64,000 nt of DNA, taken from contig NZ_LQOL01000049.1 in NCBI RefSeq assembly GCF_002101555.1, positions 372,001 through 436,000 on the forward strand, in the 5' to 3' direction. Below the pieces are notes generated by a model. The model saw only the letters and a program-made list of their open reading frames with translations, was not told where the DNA came from and made no database searches. The translations under genes were made by a program, and so were the position numbers. This document shows positions 41,561 to 50,343 of this stretch, in pieces. The stretch is from Mycolicibacterium canariasense. Lineage in GTDB: Bacteria > Actinomycetota > Actinomycetes > Mycobacteriales > Mycobacteriaceae. Numbering within the stretch: position 1 is the stretch's first letter; each line of letters starts with the position of its first letter.

Positions 41561-42585
41561 GGTCGGCCGCCCTCCGGGAAGTGACACGCGGTTGTACGGG
41601 TGGCCGTCACGGCCGTCAGTCCGGGCCGGGTCTGCCGGCACCGATCCGCCGCCTTGGGGCAGCGATCCTGGTACACACAACCTTTCGGGATGGAGTGCAG
41701 ATCCGGCGGCGCCCCGCCGATGGACTTCAGCTCGGCACCGCACTCGGCGCTCACCGGCACCGATTCCAGCAGGCCCTTGGTGTAGGGGTGCTTCGGGTCG
41801 GCGAACACCTCGGCCACCGGCCCGGTCTCGACGACGTTTCCGGCGTACATCACCGCGACCCGGTCGGCCTCCTCGGCCACCAGTGCCAGGTCGTGGGTGA
41901 TCAGCACGACGGCCATGTCGTATTCGGCGCGAAGGCTTTTCAGCAGCGCCATGATCTGCGCCTGCACGGTGACATCCAGCGCGGTGGTGGGTTCGTCGGC
42001 GATCAGCACCCGCGGGTTGAGGGCGACGGCCATCGCGATGAGCAGCCGCTGGCGCATACCGCCGGAGAACTGGTGCGGATACGCGTTCACCCGTTCCTCG
42101 GGGTGCGGGATGCCGACCCGGGCCATCAGTTCGACGGCCTTGCGCTTGGCCTCCTTGGCTTTCATCCCGTGGTGGATGCGGAACGGTTCGGCCAGTTGGG
42201 TGCCGACGGTGTAGAGCGGGTTGAGCGCGGTGAGCGCGTCCTGGAACACGATGGCCAGCTCCGGCCCGGCCAGCTTGCGCCGGGTCTTGGGGTCGGCCGC
42301 CAGGACATCCGTTCCGCCGACCCGCGCCGAACCCCCGACCACCTCGGCGACCGGTTCCAGCAGTCCGACCAAGGCGGTGGCCGTCATCGACTTGCCGCAG
42401 CCCGATTCACCGAGCAGGGCCAGTGTTTCGCCGCGACGGGCGGCGAAGGACACGTGGTCGACGGCGCGGACGGTGCCGGCGATGGTGCGGATGTCGACGG
42501 TCAGGCCGTCGACATCCAGTGCCGGGTCGGCGTCCCGGCGGTCGGCGGCAGGTTCGCTGACTTCGCTATCCAGATGCACGGTCAT
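41557..42585 (-). CDS. ABC transporter ATP-binding protein, OppD/DppD type
   Basis: 342 residues. Walker A GESGCGKS, Q-loop IVFQDALTALNP, signature QFSGGMRQRLLIAMA and Walker B VLIADEPTTALD, with the OppD-type C-terminal Cys cluster (GCVYQDRCPKAADRC) that may hold an Fe-S centre. One base separates it from the upstream permease; ATGA overlap with the OppF-like gene. Confidence 0.93.
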   Translation of the reverse strand: MTVHLDSEVSEPAADRRDADPALDVDGLTVDIRTIAGTVRAVDHVSFAARRGETLALLGESGCGKSMTATALVGLLEPVAEVVGGSARVGGTDVLAADPKTRRKLAGPELAIVFQDALTALNPLYTVGTQLAEPFRIHHGMKAKEAKRKAVELMARVGIPHPEERVNAYPHQFSGGMRQRLLIAMAVALNPRVLIADEPTTALDVTVQAQIMALLKSLRAEYDMAVVLITHDLALVAEEADRVAVMYAGNVVETGPVAEVFADPKHPYTKGLLESVPVSAECGAELKSIGGAPPDLHSIPKGCVYQDRCPKAADRCRQTRPGLTAVTATRTTACHFPEGGRP

Positions 42586-43554
42586 TCAGATGGCCTTTCC
42601 GGTCTTGCCGAGGCGGGACGGCACGGTGAGCCGCCACCGCTGCGCGGGGTCGGTGGCGATGCGGGCCCAAGCGGCCAGGATGGTGGCCGACACGGTGGTG
42701 ATGACGATGGCCAGGCCGGGGAAGAAGGACAGCCACCACGCGGTGTGCAGGTAGCTGCGGCCCTGCGAGACCATCAGGCCCCAGCTGACGTCGGGCGGCT
42801 GGATGCCGATACCCAGGAAGCTCAGCGAGCTCTCGGCCAGCATCACGTAGCAGAAGTCCAGGGTGGCGACGGTCAGCAGGGTCGGCAGCACGATCGGCAG
42901 CACGTGCCGGACGATGATCGAGGATCCGCTGGCGCCGAACGTCCGTGCGGCGTCGACGAAGACGCGACTGGACAGTTCGGCGGATTCGGCGCGGGCGGTG
43001 CGCAGGTACACCGGGATGCGGGTGATCGCCAGCACCAGAACGATATTGGCCGCACTGGGCGAGAAGACGTAGAGCACGACGACGGCCAGCAGCAGCGACG
43101 GGAAGCTCATGATGACGTCGGCCACCCGCATCGCCAGTGTTTCCCGCCAGCCGCGGTGGTATCCGGCCCACATGCCGATCGCCGATCCGACGACGGCGGA
43201 GATGACGACGGCGGGAATCGCGACCGACAGTGTGGTGCGGCAGGCCACCACCAGCCGGGCGAGCATGCTGCGGCCCAGCGGATCGGTGCCCAGGATGTTG
43301 GCCCAGCCGTGCGCCAGGGTGAACGGCGGCTGGTTCGAGTTGTCCAGGTCGATGTGGGTGGCCGAACCGCCCACCAGCATCGGGCCGAAGACCGCGGTGA
43401 GCACCACCAGGCCCAGGACCGCCGCGGCGGCGGTGGCGACCTTGTCGTTGACCAGTAGGCGCAGCCACGACCACCGCGCCGCAGGCGGTTGGGCTTCGGG
43501 CTCCCCGAGCATGGTGGTGCTGGGTTTGGCCGGGACGAGGTCGATCTGAGTCAT
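42586..43554 (-). CDS. ABC transporter permease, DppC/OppC type
   Basis: 322 residues. N-terminal OppC_N segment with the first helix (about 37-58), then five further helices and the permease EAA-type loop (TFGASGSSIIVRHVLPI). Inner-membrane half of the importer. Follows the DppB gene by 10 bp. Confidence 0.92.
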   Translation of the reverse strand: MTQIDLVPAKPSTTMLGEPEAQPPAARWSWLRLLVNDKVATAAAAVLGLVVLTAVFGPMLVGGSATHIDLDNSNQPPFTLAHGWANILGTDPLGRSMLARLVVACRTTLSVAIPAVVISAVVGSAIGMWAGYHRGWRETLAMRVADVIMSFPSLLLAVVVLYVFSPSAANIVLVLAITRIPVYLRTARAESAELSSRVFVDAARTFGASGSSIIVRHVLPIVLPTLLTVATLDFCYVMLAESSLSFLGIGIQPPDVSWGLMVSQGRSYLHTAWWLSFFPGLAIVITTVSATILAAWARIATDPAQRWRLTVPSRLGKTGKAI

Positions 43555-43564
43555 GGTGATGGAC

Positions 43565-44494
43565 CTACACTTTCGCGGTTTCCCGCACGCGCGCGTCCAG
43601 CAGCGCGTAACAGGCGTCGATGAGGATGTTGAGCACGAAGATGCTGACCGCGGTGAGCAGCACCGCGGCCTGCAGCACCGCGAAGTCGCGCTGCAGGATC
43701 GCGTCGATCATCAGTTTGCCGATGCCCGGCCAGCCGAAGATCGCCTCGACCACCACCGCGCCGTTGATCAGGCCGACGGCCAGGTCACCGGCCACCGTCA
43801 GCGCGGGCGCCGCGGCGTTACGCAGGGCGTGGTGGGTGACCACGCGGAAGTCGCCGGCGCCCTTGCTGCGGGCCAGCCTGATGTAGGGCGCCGACAGGGC
43901 CGCGACCATGGCCCCGCGTACCACCTGCGTCAGCACGCCCAGCGGGCGGATCATCAGGGTGGCGATCGGCAGGATCCAGGACAACATGCCGGCGTCGGTG
44001 CCCGAGGTGGGAAGCACGCCGAGCAGGACCGCGAACAGCCACACCCCCGTGATGGCGAACCAGAAGTCGGGGATGCTGGCGGCGGTCATGGACAGCAGGC
44101 TGGAGAACCGATCGGCCAGCGAATTGGGCCGGTACGCCGCCCAGCAGCCGACGATCACGGCACCGACGATCGCGAGCGCCATCGTCGTCACCGCCAGCTG
44201 CAGGGTGGCCGGGAAGGCGCGCAACGCCATCGCCGACGCCGATTCGCCGGTGCGCAGCGAGGTGCCGAAGTCCAGGTGCAGCACGCCTTTGAAGTAGTCC
44301 AGCAACTGCACGATCAGCGGCCGGTCGAATCCGTGCGATTGGGCAAACGCGGCACGTTGGGCCTGCGTGGCCGATTCGGGCAGGTACAGATTGGTGGGGT
44401 CGCCGGTGAGACGGGCCAGCAGGAACACACCCAGCAGCACGACGATCAGCGGGATGGTGCTGGTGTACATCCGGCGCCGGACGAAGGGGAACAT
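43565..44494 (-). CDS. ABC transporter permease, DppB/OppB type
   Basis: 309 residues, six hydrophobic helices. N-terminal FPFVRRRMYTSTIPLIVVLLGVF is typical of DppB, and the EAA-type loop is ARSKGAGDFRVVTHHALRNA. Lies six bp after the binding-protein gene. Confidence 0.92.
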   Translation of the reverse strand: MFPFVRRRMYTSTIPLIVVLLGVFLLARLTGDPTNLYLPESATQAQRAAFAQSHGFDRPLIVQLLDYFKGVLHLDFGTSLRTGESASAMALRAFPATLQLAVTTMALAIVGAVIVGCWAAYRPNSLADRFSSLLSMTAASIPDFWFAITGVWLFAVLLGVLPTSGTDAGMLSWILPIATLMIRPLGVLTQVVRGAMVAALSAPYIRLARSKGAGDFRVVTHHALRNAAAPALTVAGDLAVGLINGAVVVEAIFGWPGIGKLMIDAILQRDFAVLQAAVLLTAVSIFVLNILIDACYALLDARVRETAKV

Positions 44495-44500
44495 ATCGGC

Positions 44501-46069
44501 TCAGCTCCTGTCGGACTGGTCAGAGCCGTTGCCGGCCTTGGTCATCTCGGCGAGCCGCATCTCGTCACCGGTGGCGGAGTTGGGTGTGTATTCGACGCGC
44601 GGCGACTTCCCGAGGATGCCGGTCATGTGCGCGACATAGGCGAACTGGGCCACCTCGGTCGGCTCCTCGGCGAACAGCGTGGCGTAGGCGTCCTGGCGTC
44701 GCGCGCCGGTCAGTTGCCCGGCAGCCTCGATCTTTCGGTCGAAAGCGGCCGTACCGCAGGAACTCTGGGCACCGTCGGTGCGCATGTACTGGTCCACGCT
44801 GAAGGCCGCGTCCCCGGCCTGGTTGCCGTGCTGGATCATCGCGACGAAGGGGCCGGCGCCGACCGGGAACGGCCGCAACTGGTACTGCAGCTGACCGGCG
44901 GTGTCCATCATCTCGATGCGGGGGTTCAGGCCGATCTCGGTCAGTTCGCTCTGGATGACCTCCATGGTCTCGCTGATGTTGGGGAACTGGGCGGTGCGCC
45001 CGATCAGCCGGATCTGTCGGTCGACGGGCACGCCGGCGGCTTTCGCCTCGGCCACCAGCTGTTTGGCCTTCTCGATGTCGTGCGGCCACGGCGTCAGATC
45101 CGAGTTGTGACCGACCACGCCGTCGGGGATCAGTTGGGCGGCGGGCTGACCCATTCCCCGGAAGAGCGCCTTGACGATGCCGTTGCGGTTGACGGTGTAG
45201 TTGATGGCCTGCCGGACCCGGATGTCGTCGAGCGGAGCATCGGTACAGGCGATGCGCAGCGCGGTGGTCTCGTTGTTGGGGAATTCCACCCCAAGCTGCC
45301 CCGCGCCGTCCTCGGGCCCGAGGCCCGTGGCGATATCGGTCTCGTCGTTGGTGACCATGGCGGCACGCACGCTGCCCTCACTGCGCCACTGGTATTCGGC
45401 GCGGGCGAAGGCCGGTTTTGGTCCCCAGTAGCGCTCGTTGCGGCTCAGCGTGAGCTTCTGGCCGTAGTCCCAGCCGGCGATGGCATAGGGTCCGGTGCCG
45501 ATCGGTTCGCGCACCTTCTCCGTGGTACTGGTGCCGCGCGGGACGATCTCCACGAACGAGATACGCAGCGGCAGAATCGGATCCGGCTTCTCGGTGGTGA
45601 CGGTCAGGGTCGCGTCGTCGGGAGTGGCGAGTTCGAGTTTCTCGTCGCCGAACACGTACCCGTCGACGTTGCAACCCAGATCCGAGTTGACGGCGCGGTC
45701 GATGGCGAAGGCCGCGTCGGCCGCGGTGAAGGGCGCCCCGTTGGAGAAGGTGACCCCGGACCGGATGGCGAAGGTCCACCGGTCGGGCGCGTCCTGCCGC
45801 CAGCCGGTGGACAGCAGGGGCTGCAGGTCGCCGGTGGTGGGGTCACGCTCGATCAGGGGCTCGGTGATGTTGGAGCGGACGACGATGCCGGTCGAGGTCA
45901 GCGAGCTCTCGCAGGGCTCCAGCGTGGGTGGCTCCTGGGAGATCACCAGGCGCAGGGTGTTCGGGTCGTACCCGCCGTGACCCGTGTTGGCCACCGTGCA
46001 GCCACCGGTCAGCAGAACGGCGCCGGCTGCGGCGAGGGAAGCGACGGCAGGCGTCACTGGTGCGACCAT
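44501..46069 (-). CDS. ABC transporter substrate-binding lipoprotein (family 5, peptide/nickel/oligosaccharide class)
   Basis: 522 residues. Lipobox LTGGC (Cys24), then a large SBP_bac_5 domain (residues about 40-510). Family 5 proteins bind peptides, nickel, haem or oligosaccharides, so the ligand is open; the operon context suggests an aldaric acid or a conjugate or oligomer containing one. The ATG at 46069 has a strong GGAGGA; upstream in-frame ATGs lack this. First gene of the nine-gene operon down to 36715. Confidence 0.92.
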   Translation of the reverse strand: MVAPVTPAVASLAAAGAVLLTGGCTVANTGHGGYDPNTLRLVISQEPPTLEPCESSLTSTGIVVRSNITEPLIERDPTTGDLQPLLSTGWRQDAPDRWTFAIRSGVTFSNGAPFTAADAAFAIDRAVNSDLGCNVDGYVFGDEKLELATPDDATLTVTTEKPDPILPLRISFVEIVPRGTSTTEKVREPIGTGPYAIAGWDYGQKLTLSRNERYWGPKPAFARAEYQWRSEGSVRAAMVTNDETDIATGLGPEDGAGQLGVEFPNNETTALRIACTDAPLDDIRVRQAINYTVNRNGIVKALFRGMGQPAAQLIPDGVVGHNSDLTPWPHDIEKAKQLVAEAKAAGVPVDRQIRLIGRTAQFPNISETMEVIQSELTEIGLNPRIEMMDTAGQLQYQLRPFPVGAGPFVAMIQHGNQAGDAAFSVDQYMRTDGAQSSCGTAAFDRKIEAAGQLTGARRQDAYATLFAEEPTEVAQFAYVAHMTGILGKSPRVEYTPNSATGDEMRLAEMTKAGNGSDQSDRS

Positions 46070-46083
46070 CTGGTCCTCCGGTT

Positions 46084-46121
46084 CGGAAAGGCTGTTCCGT
46101 GTGACGTCCATGTATGTGGAC
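46084..46121. promoter_or_regulatory. Two palindromes upstream of the importer operon (candidate IclR operator)
   Basis: CGGAA-N6-TTCCG (46084-46099) and GTCCA-N6-TGGAC (46106-46121) lie 15-52 bp before the binding-protein ATG. The first resembles IclR-family operators (TGGAA..TTCCA style). An IclR gene is in the same operon, so autoregulation is plausible. The gap 46070-46399 (330 bp) contains no gene. Confidence 0.55.
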
Positions 46122-46311
46122 GGATTCTGTGACGGTAGACACACGGTAGGAGCGCGCTTCGAACGGCGTCAAGCCTGTCCAAACGGGCGGTTTCGGGGGT
46201 TTTCGGCGGGCATCGGCACCGCACCGGAGCCGGCGATGTAGCGCTTGACGTGCGGTTTTATCGACCGGACGGGACGTTTGATACCCGGCATCGGCGCGCG
46301 CCCGGGACGTT

Positions 46312-46326
46312 ATGCCGGTTCGGCAT
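46312..46326. promoter_or_regulatory. 15-bp perfect palindrome in the divergent control region
   Basis: ATGCCG-GTT-CGGCAT, 6-bp arms, lies 46 bp upstream of a TAGCGT -10-like hexamer (46372-46377) that serves the downstream dehydrogenase. It could be an activator or repressor site for the LysR, TetR or IclR regulator of the island. Confidence 0.45.
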
Positions 46327-46399
46327 CAACCCATGCTATTTCCGTGTTGGACAGGTATTCGCGGGCATCCTTAGCGTGATGAGCGAAAGAGGAGTGCCC

Positions 46400-47413
46400 A
46401 TGTCCGTTTCGAGGCCCGGTTCCGCACCGCACACCGTTCCCGCCACGCCGCGTGTTCTGCAGGTCGGCCCGCTGAAGGACTCGCTCGCCGAGACGTTGCG
46501 GGCCGAGTACGACGCCCTGGTTCTGCCCTCCGGGGACGCGGGAGCAGCCGAGCGCGCCGAGTTCCTGGCCGCACACGGTGCCGACGTGACGGTGGTGGTG
46601 ACCTCGGGCCGCACCGGCGTGGACGCCGCGCTGATGGCGGCGCTGCCGGCGCTGGGCGCGGTCGTCAACTTCGGGGTCGGCTATGACACCACCGATATCG
46701 ATGCGGCGGCGGCCGCCGGGGTCGGAGTGAGCAACACACCCGACGTGCTCACCGACTGCGTCGCCGACACCGCCGTCGGTCTGCTGATCGACGTGCTGCG
46801 GCGGTTCACCGACGCCGACCGTTACCTGCGCGCCGGCCGCTGGACCGTCGACGGCAACTACCCGCTGACCCGGCAGGTCAGCAACACCCGGGTCGGCATC
46901 ATCGGCATGGGACGGATCGGCGGAGCAATTGCCAAGCGGCTCAGCGCTTTCGGATGCACCATCAGCTACCACAACCGCCATCGGGTGCCCGATTCGCCGT
47001 ACCGCTATGCCGCGACGCCGGTGGACCTGGCCCGCGACGTCGACGTGCTGGTGGTGGCCGCGGCCGGTGGCAGCGGAACCCGCGGCCTGGTCGGCGCCGA
47101 CGTGCTGGACGCGCTCGGGCCCGAGGGTTACCTGATCAACATCGCGCGCGGCAGCGTCGTCGACGAGGGGGCGCTGGTGACCGCTCTGCAGCAAGGCCGG
47201 CTGGCCGGGGCCGGTCTGGACGTGTTCGTCGACGAACCGAATGTACCTGTCGAGTTGCTGCGCATGGACAACGTCGTGTTGCTGCCCCATGTCGGCAGCG
47301 GCACCGTGCAAACCCGGGCCGCGATGGAGGCGCTCACGCTACGCAACCTGGACGAGTTCCTGGCCACCGGGCGGTTGGTGACGCCGGTGCTGCAACCCGC
47401 GGCGCGGGTCTGA
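46400..47413 (+). CDS. 2-hydroxyacid dehydrogenase (glyoxylate/hydroxypyruvate reductase-like)
   Basis: 337 residues. GMGRIG dinucleotide motif, NIARGSVVDEGAL with the substrate-binding Arg, and catalytic His in LLPHVGSGT. The ATG at 46400 has AGAGGAG six nt upstream and a TAGCGT -10-like hexamer at 46372-46377; the earlier ATG at 46379 would fall at or before the predicted transcript start, so it is rejected. Distinct in sequence from the dehydrogenase at 36.7 kb. Confidence 0.87.
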   Translation: MSVSRPGSAPHTVPATPRVLQVGPLKDSLAETLRAEYDALVLPSGDAGAAERAEFLAAHGADVTVVVTSGRTGVDAALMAALPALGAVVNFGVGYDTTDIDAAAAAGVGVSNTPDVLTDCVADTAVGLLIDVLRRFTDADRYLRAGRWTVDGNYPLTRQVSNTRVGIIGMGRIGGAIAKRLSAFGCTISYHNRHRVPDSPYRYAATPVDLARDVDVLVVAAAGGSGTRGLVGADVLDALGPEGYLINIARGSVVDEGALVTALQQGRLAGAGLDVFVDEPNVPVELLRMDNVVLLPHVGSGTVQTRAAMEALTLRNLDEFLATGRLVTPVLQPAARV

Positions 47414-47424
47414 CACCCAGCCGC

Positions 47425-48348
47425 TCAGGGGTGCAGCTCCACCAGGTCGTCGGTGGTCCACTCCCGAGCGGGCAACACATCACGCAGCAGGCGCAGCAGC
47501 GCGGGGTTGGTGCTGTCCTGACGCCAGGCGGCGTCGAGTTCGACCGGCCGCTCCCGGAACGCACCGATGGACCGGAACACCACGCCCTCGGGATGCAGCG
47601 TGGCGGCCGAGGCCGGCACCAGCGCGATCCCGATGCCCGAGCGCACCAGCACCAGCATGGTGTGCACCTGCGTCACGAACTGCACGTACCGCGGCGTGGC
47701 GCCGGCGATGGTGAAGGCGCTGATGAGCAGCTCGTTGAAATAGCGCGCCTCGATCGGCGAGTACATGATGACGTCTTGGCCGTCCAGGTCGTTGAGGGTC
47801 AGCTGGCGGGCTTGGGCCACCAGCGGATGCTCGGCGGGCAGCGCGGCCACCAGCTGCTCGTGCAGCAGTGGCCGCGACACGATGCCGGGGCGCTTCAGCG
47901 GCGGCCGAGCCATCCCCAGATCGATCTCGCCCGTCATCAGGCCTTCGATCTGGGCGGCCGAAACCATCTCGCGCAGCTCCAGTTTCACATCCGGCAGCTT
48001 GGCCCTGGTGCGTTCGAGCAGCCGCGGCAGCACCGCATGGGCCGAGGCCGCGGTGAATCCGACAACCACGGTGCCCAAGTCACCGGCCGGCACCCGCTTG
48101 ACGGTCATGGCCGCACTCTCGGCGAGCTGCAGGATGCGACGGGCGTCGGGCAGAAACGCAACGCCTGCCGGGGTGAGGGTGACCGAGCGGGTGGTGCGGT
48201 CGATCAGTTGCACCCCCAGTTCGGTCTCCAGCTGCTGGATCTGCCGGCTGAGCGGTGGCTGGGTCATGTGCAGGCGTTCGGCGGCGCGGCCGAAATGCAG
48301 TTCCTCGGCGACGGCGATGAAGCAGGACAGCCGGGCCAACGAGAACAT
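47425..48348 (-). CDS. LysR-family transcriptional regulator
   Basis: 307 residues. N-terminal HTH (FGRAAERLHMTQPPLSRQIQQLETELG) and a C-terminal periplasmic-binding-like effector domain from about residue 90. TAGACT (48355-48360) six nt upstream of its ATG suggests a leaderless mRNA. It lies between the two catabolic operons, divergent from a TetR gene, and is a candidate activator of either. Confidence 0.92.
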   Translation of the reverse strand: MFSLARLSCFIAVAEELHFGRAAERLHMTQPPLSRQIQQLETELGVQLIDRTTRSVTLTPAGVAFLPDARRILQLAESAAMTVKRVPAGDLGTVVVGFTAASAHAVLPRLLERTRAKLPDVKLELREMVSAAQIEGLMTGEIDLGMARPPLKRPGIVSRPLLHEQLVAALPAEHPLVAQARQLTLNDLDGQDVIMYSPIEARYFNELLISAFTIAGATPRYVQFVTQVHTMLVLVRSGIGIALVPASAATLHPEGVVFRSIGAFRERPVELDAAWRQDSTNPALLRLLRDVLPAREWTTDDLVELHP

Positions 48349-48404
48349 CGCTGCAGTCTATGCGCGCCGGCCAATCGGATGGGCGTCTGTGTCAAGATGA
48401 TTCG

Positions 48405-49067
48405 ATGTCCGATCCCAGGCCCGACAGCGCACCCCGCGTCCGCCGGCGCTACGGCGGCCAGGAGGCCGCCGACCGGGTGGCCGAGCGCCGCGGCCGGTTA
48501 CTGGCCGCCGGCCTGGAGTTGATGGGCACCCGCGGTGTGGCGGGAACGACGGTGCGCGGCGTGACGGAACTGTCGGGGGTGGCACCCAGATACTTCTACG
48601 AGAGCTTCGCCGATATCGAGGCGCTGCACCTCGCGGTGTACGGCGAGGTGATCGAAGAGGGTGCCCAGCGGTCGGTGGCCGCGCTGGCCAACGCACCCGC
48701 CGACGACCGGGCCCGCATCCGGGCGGTGCTGGCGGAGATGGTGGACCTGATCCTCGCCGACCCGCGCAAGGGCCGAATCCTGGTGCTGGAGGCCACCGCC
48801 TCACCGGCACTGGGCCGGCGCAGCCTGGCCGAGTCCCGCCGGTTCGCGGGCATGCTGGCATCGTCGGCCGCCAGCGGTGGTGATCCGGGGCTGGAGCCCG
48901 ACAGCCTGCCCGCCGACATCCGGCTGATCGCGCAATTCCTGGTCGGCGGCATGATCAGCACGGTGGGTGCCGTGCTGTTGGGCGACGTCCAGGTGGAGCG
49001 CGCCCACCTCGTCGACGTGTTGGTGGCCCTGTTCGCGGCCGTGCGGACCACTACCAGCGCGGGCTGA
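48405..49067 (+). CDS. TetR-family transcriptional regulator
   Basis: 220 residues. N-terminal HTH (LLAAGLELMGTRGVAGTTVRGVTELSGVAPRYFYESF, about 32-68) and a helical ligand domain. 56 bp separate its start from the divergent LysR start, so the two share a control region. The 3' end overlaps the convergent dehydratase by 17 bp. Confidence 0.9.
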   Translation: MSDPRPDSAPRVRRRYGGQEAADRVAERRGRLLAAGLELMGTRGVAGTTVRGVTELSGVAPRYFYESFADIEALHLAVYGEVIEEGAQRSVAALANAPADDRARIRAVLAEMVDLILADPRKGRILVLEATASPALGRRSLAESRRFAGMLASSAASGGDPGLEPDSLPADIRLIAQFLVGGMISTVGAVLLGDVQVERAHLVDVLVALFAAVRTTTSAG

Positions 49068-50343
49068 TCGCCTCGAAGGCCGGGTCGATCCTGCGCATGT
49101 AACCGGTGTCGTCGCGGTCGCGGATCCCGCAGCGCAGGTATTGCTCGTGCAGCGCGGCCAGGGCGTCACGGTCGAGTTCGACCCCGAGTCCCGGGGTGGC
49201 CGGGACGGCGACGCTGCCGTTCCGGATGCTCAGCACTCCCGGCTTGACCACGTCTTCGGTCTTCCAGGGCCAGTGCGTGTCACACGCGTAGGTCAGGTTC
49301 GGGGTGGCCGCGGCCAGGTGCACCATCGCGGCCAGGCTGATGCCCAGGTGCGAGTTGGAGTGCATGGACAGGCCGAGCCCGAAGGTGTCGCAGATACCGG
49401 CGAGCAGGCGCGAGCGTTGCAGCCCACCCCAGTAATGATGGTCGGAGAGCACCACTTTCACCGCACCAGCGGCGACGGCGGGCGCCAGCTGGTCGAAGGC
49501 CACCACGCACATGTTGGTCGCCAGCGGCATCGGCGCCTGCGCCGCGACCTCGGCCATGCCGGCGATGCCCGGGGTCGGGTCCTCCAGGTATTCCAGGATG
49601 CCGGCCAACCCGGAGGCCACCTTGACCGAGGTCTGCGGGGTCCAGGCGGCGTTGGGATCCAACCGCAACGGGATGTGCGGAAACGCCGAATGAAGCTCTT
49701 CGATGGCCGCCATCTCCTCCTCGGGCGGGAACACCCCGCCCTTGAGTTTGATTGCGGTGAAACCGTATTCGTCGACCATGCGGCGGGCCTGGGCGACCAG
49801 CCCGGCCGGGTCGAGCGCCTCGCCCCAAGGATCGGGCTCCTGTGGGTGGGGCGAGTGAAGCGACGGGGAATGTGGGTGAAAAGCCCACTTGTAGAACAGG
49901 TACGCGCTGAACGGCACGGCATCCCGCACGGCGCCACCGAGCAGATCGGCCACCGGCCGGCCACCGGCATGGCCTTGCACGTCCAGGCAAGCCACCTCGA
50001 ACGGCGAGAACACCTGGTCGACGGCGCTGGCCGAGGTGATCATCCCCGCGGTGCCGACGGCGGCGTCGTCGCCGCGCAGCCGGTCGGCGATAGCGGCCCG
50101 GATGGCGTTGAGCGCGAACACATCCAGTCCGGTGATCGCCTCGGCGGCCGCGTGCAGGCGGGCCAAGTGGCGGGTATCGGCGTACGTCTCGCCGAGGCCG
50201 ACCAGGCCCGCGTCGGTGACCAGCTCGATGATCGCCCGCAGCGCGTAGGGCTGATGCACCCCCACGGTGTTGAGCAGCGGCGGGTCGACGAAGGCGACCG
50301 GGGTGATGCGGGCCCCGGTGATCCGGATGGACGCGGGCGCCAT
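49051..50343 (-). CDS. Enolase-superfamily acid-sugar dehydratase (second glucarate/galactarate dehydratase-like)
   Basis: 430 residues. Shares the GlucD plan: Lys199 and Lys201 (KLKGG), Asp229, Glu254, Asn277, Asp301 and His328 in SMHSNSHLG. But it diverges from the GudD of this island, including an inserted His/Pro-rich loop (HPHSPSLHSPHPQEP, about 156-170). It may act on galactarate, idarate or another acid sugar. Stop of kdgD and its ATG overlap as TGATG; an adjacent GTG at 50346 is an alternative start. Confidence 0.85.
   Translation of the reverse strand: MAPASIRITGARITPVAFVDPPLLNTVGVHQPYALRAIIELVTDAGLVGLGETYADTRHLARLHAAAEAITGLDVFALNAIRAAIADRLRGDDAAVGTAGMITSASAVDQVFSPFEVACLDVQGHAGGRPVADLLGGAVRDAVPFSAYLFYKWAFHPHSPSLHSPHPQEPDPWGEALDPAGLVAQARRMVDEYGFTAIKLKGGVFPPEEEMAAIEELHSAFPHIPLRLDPNAAWTPQTSVKVASGLAGILEYLEDPTPGIAGMAEVAAQAPMPLATNMCVVAFDQLAPAVAAGAVKVVLSDHHYWGGLQRSRLLAGICDTFGLGLSMHSNSHLGISLAAMVHLAAATPNLTYACDTHWPWKTEDVVKPGVLSIRNGSVAVPATPGLGVELDRDALAALHEQYLRCGIRDRDDTGYMRRIDPAFEAISPRW

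Noticed and set aside
46070..46399. A missed small gene in the divergent 330-bp gap
   Set aside because: Short frames show no coding character; palindromes and a -10-like element explain it as control DNA.
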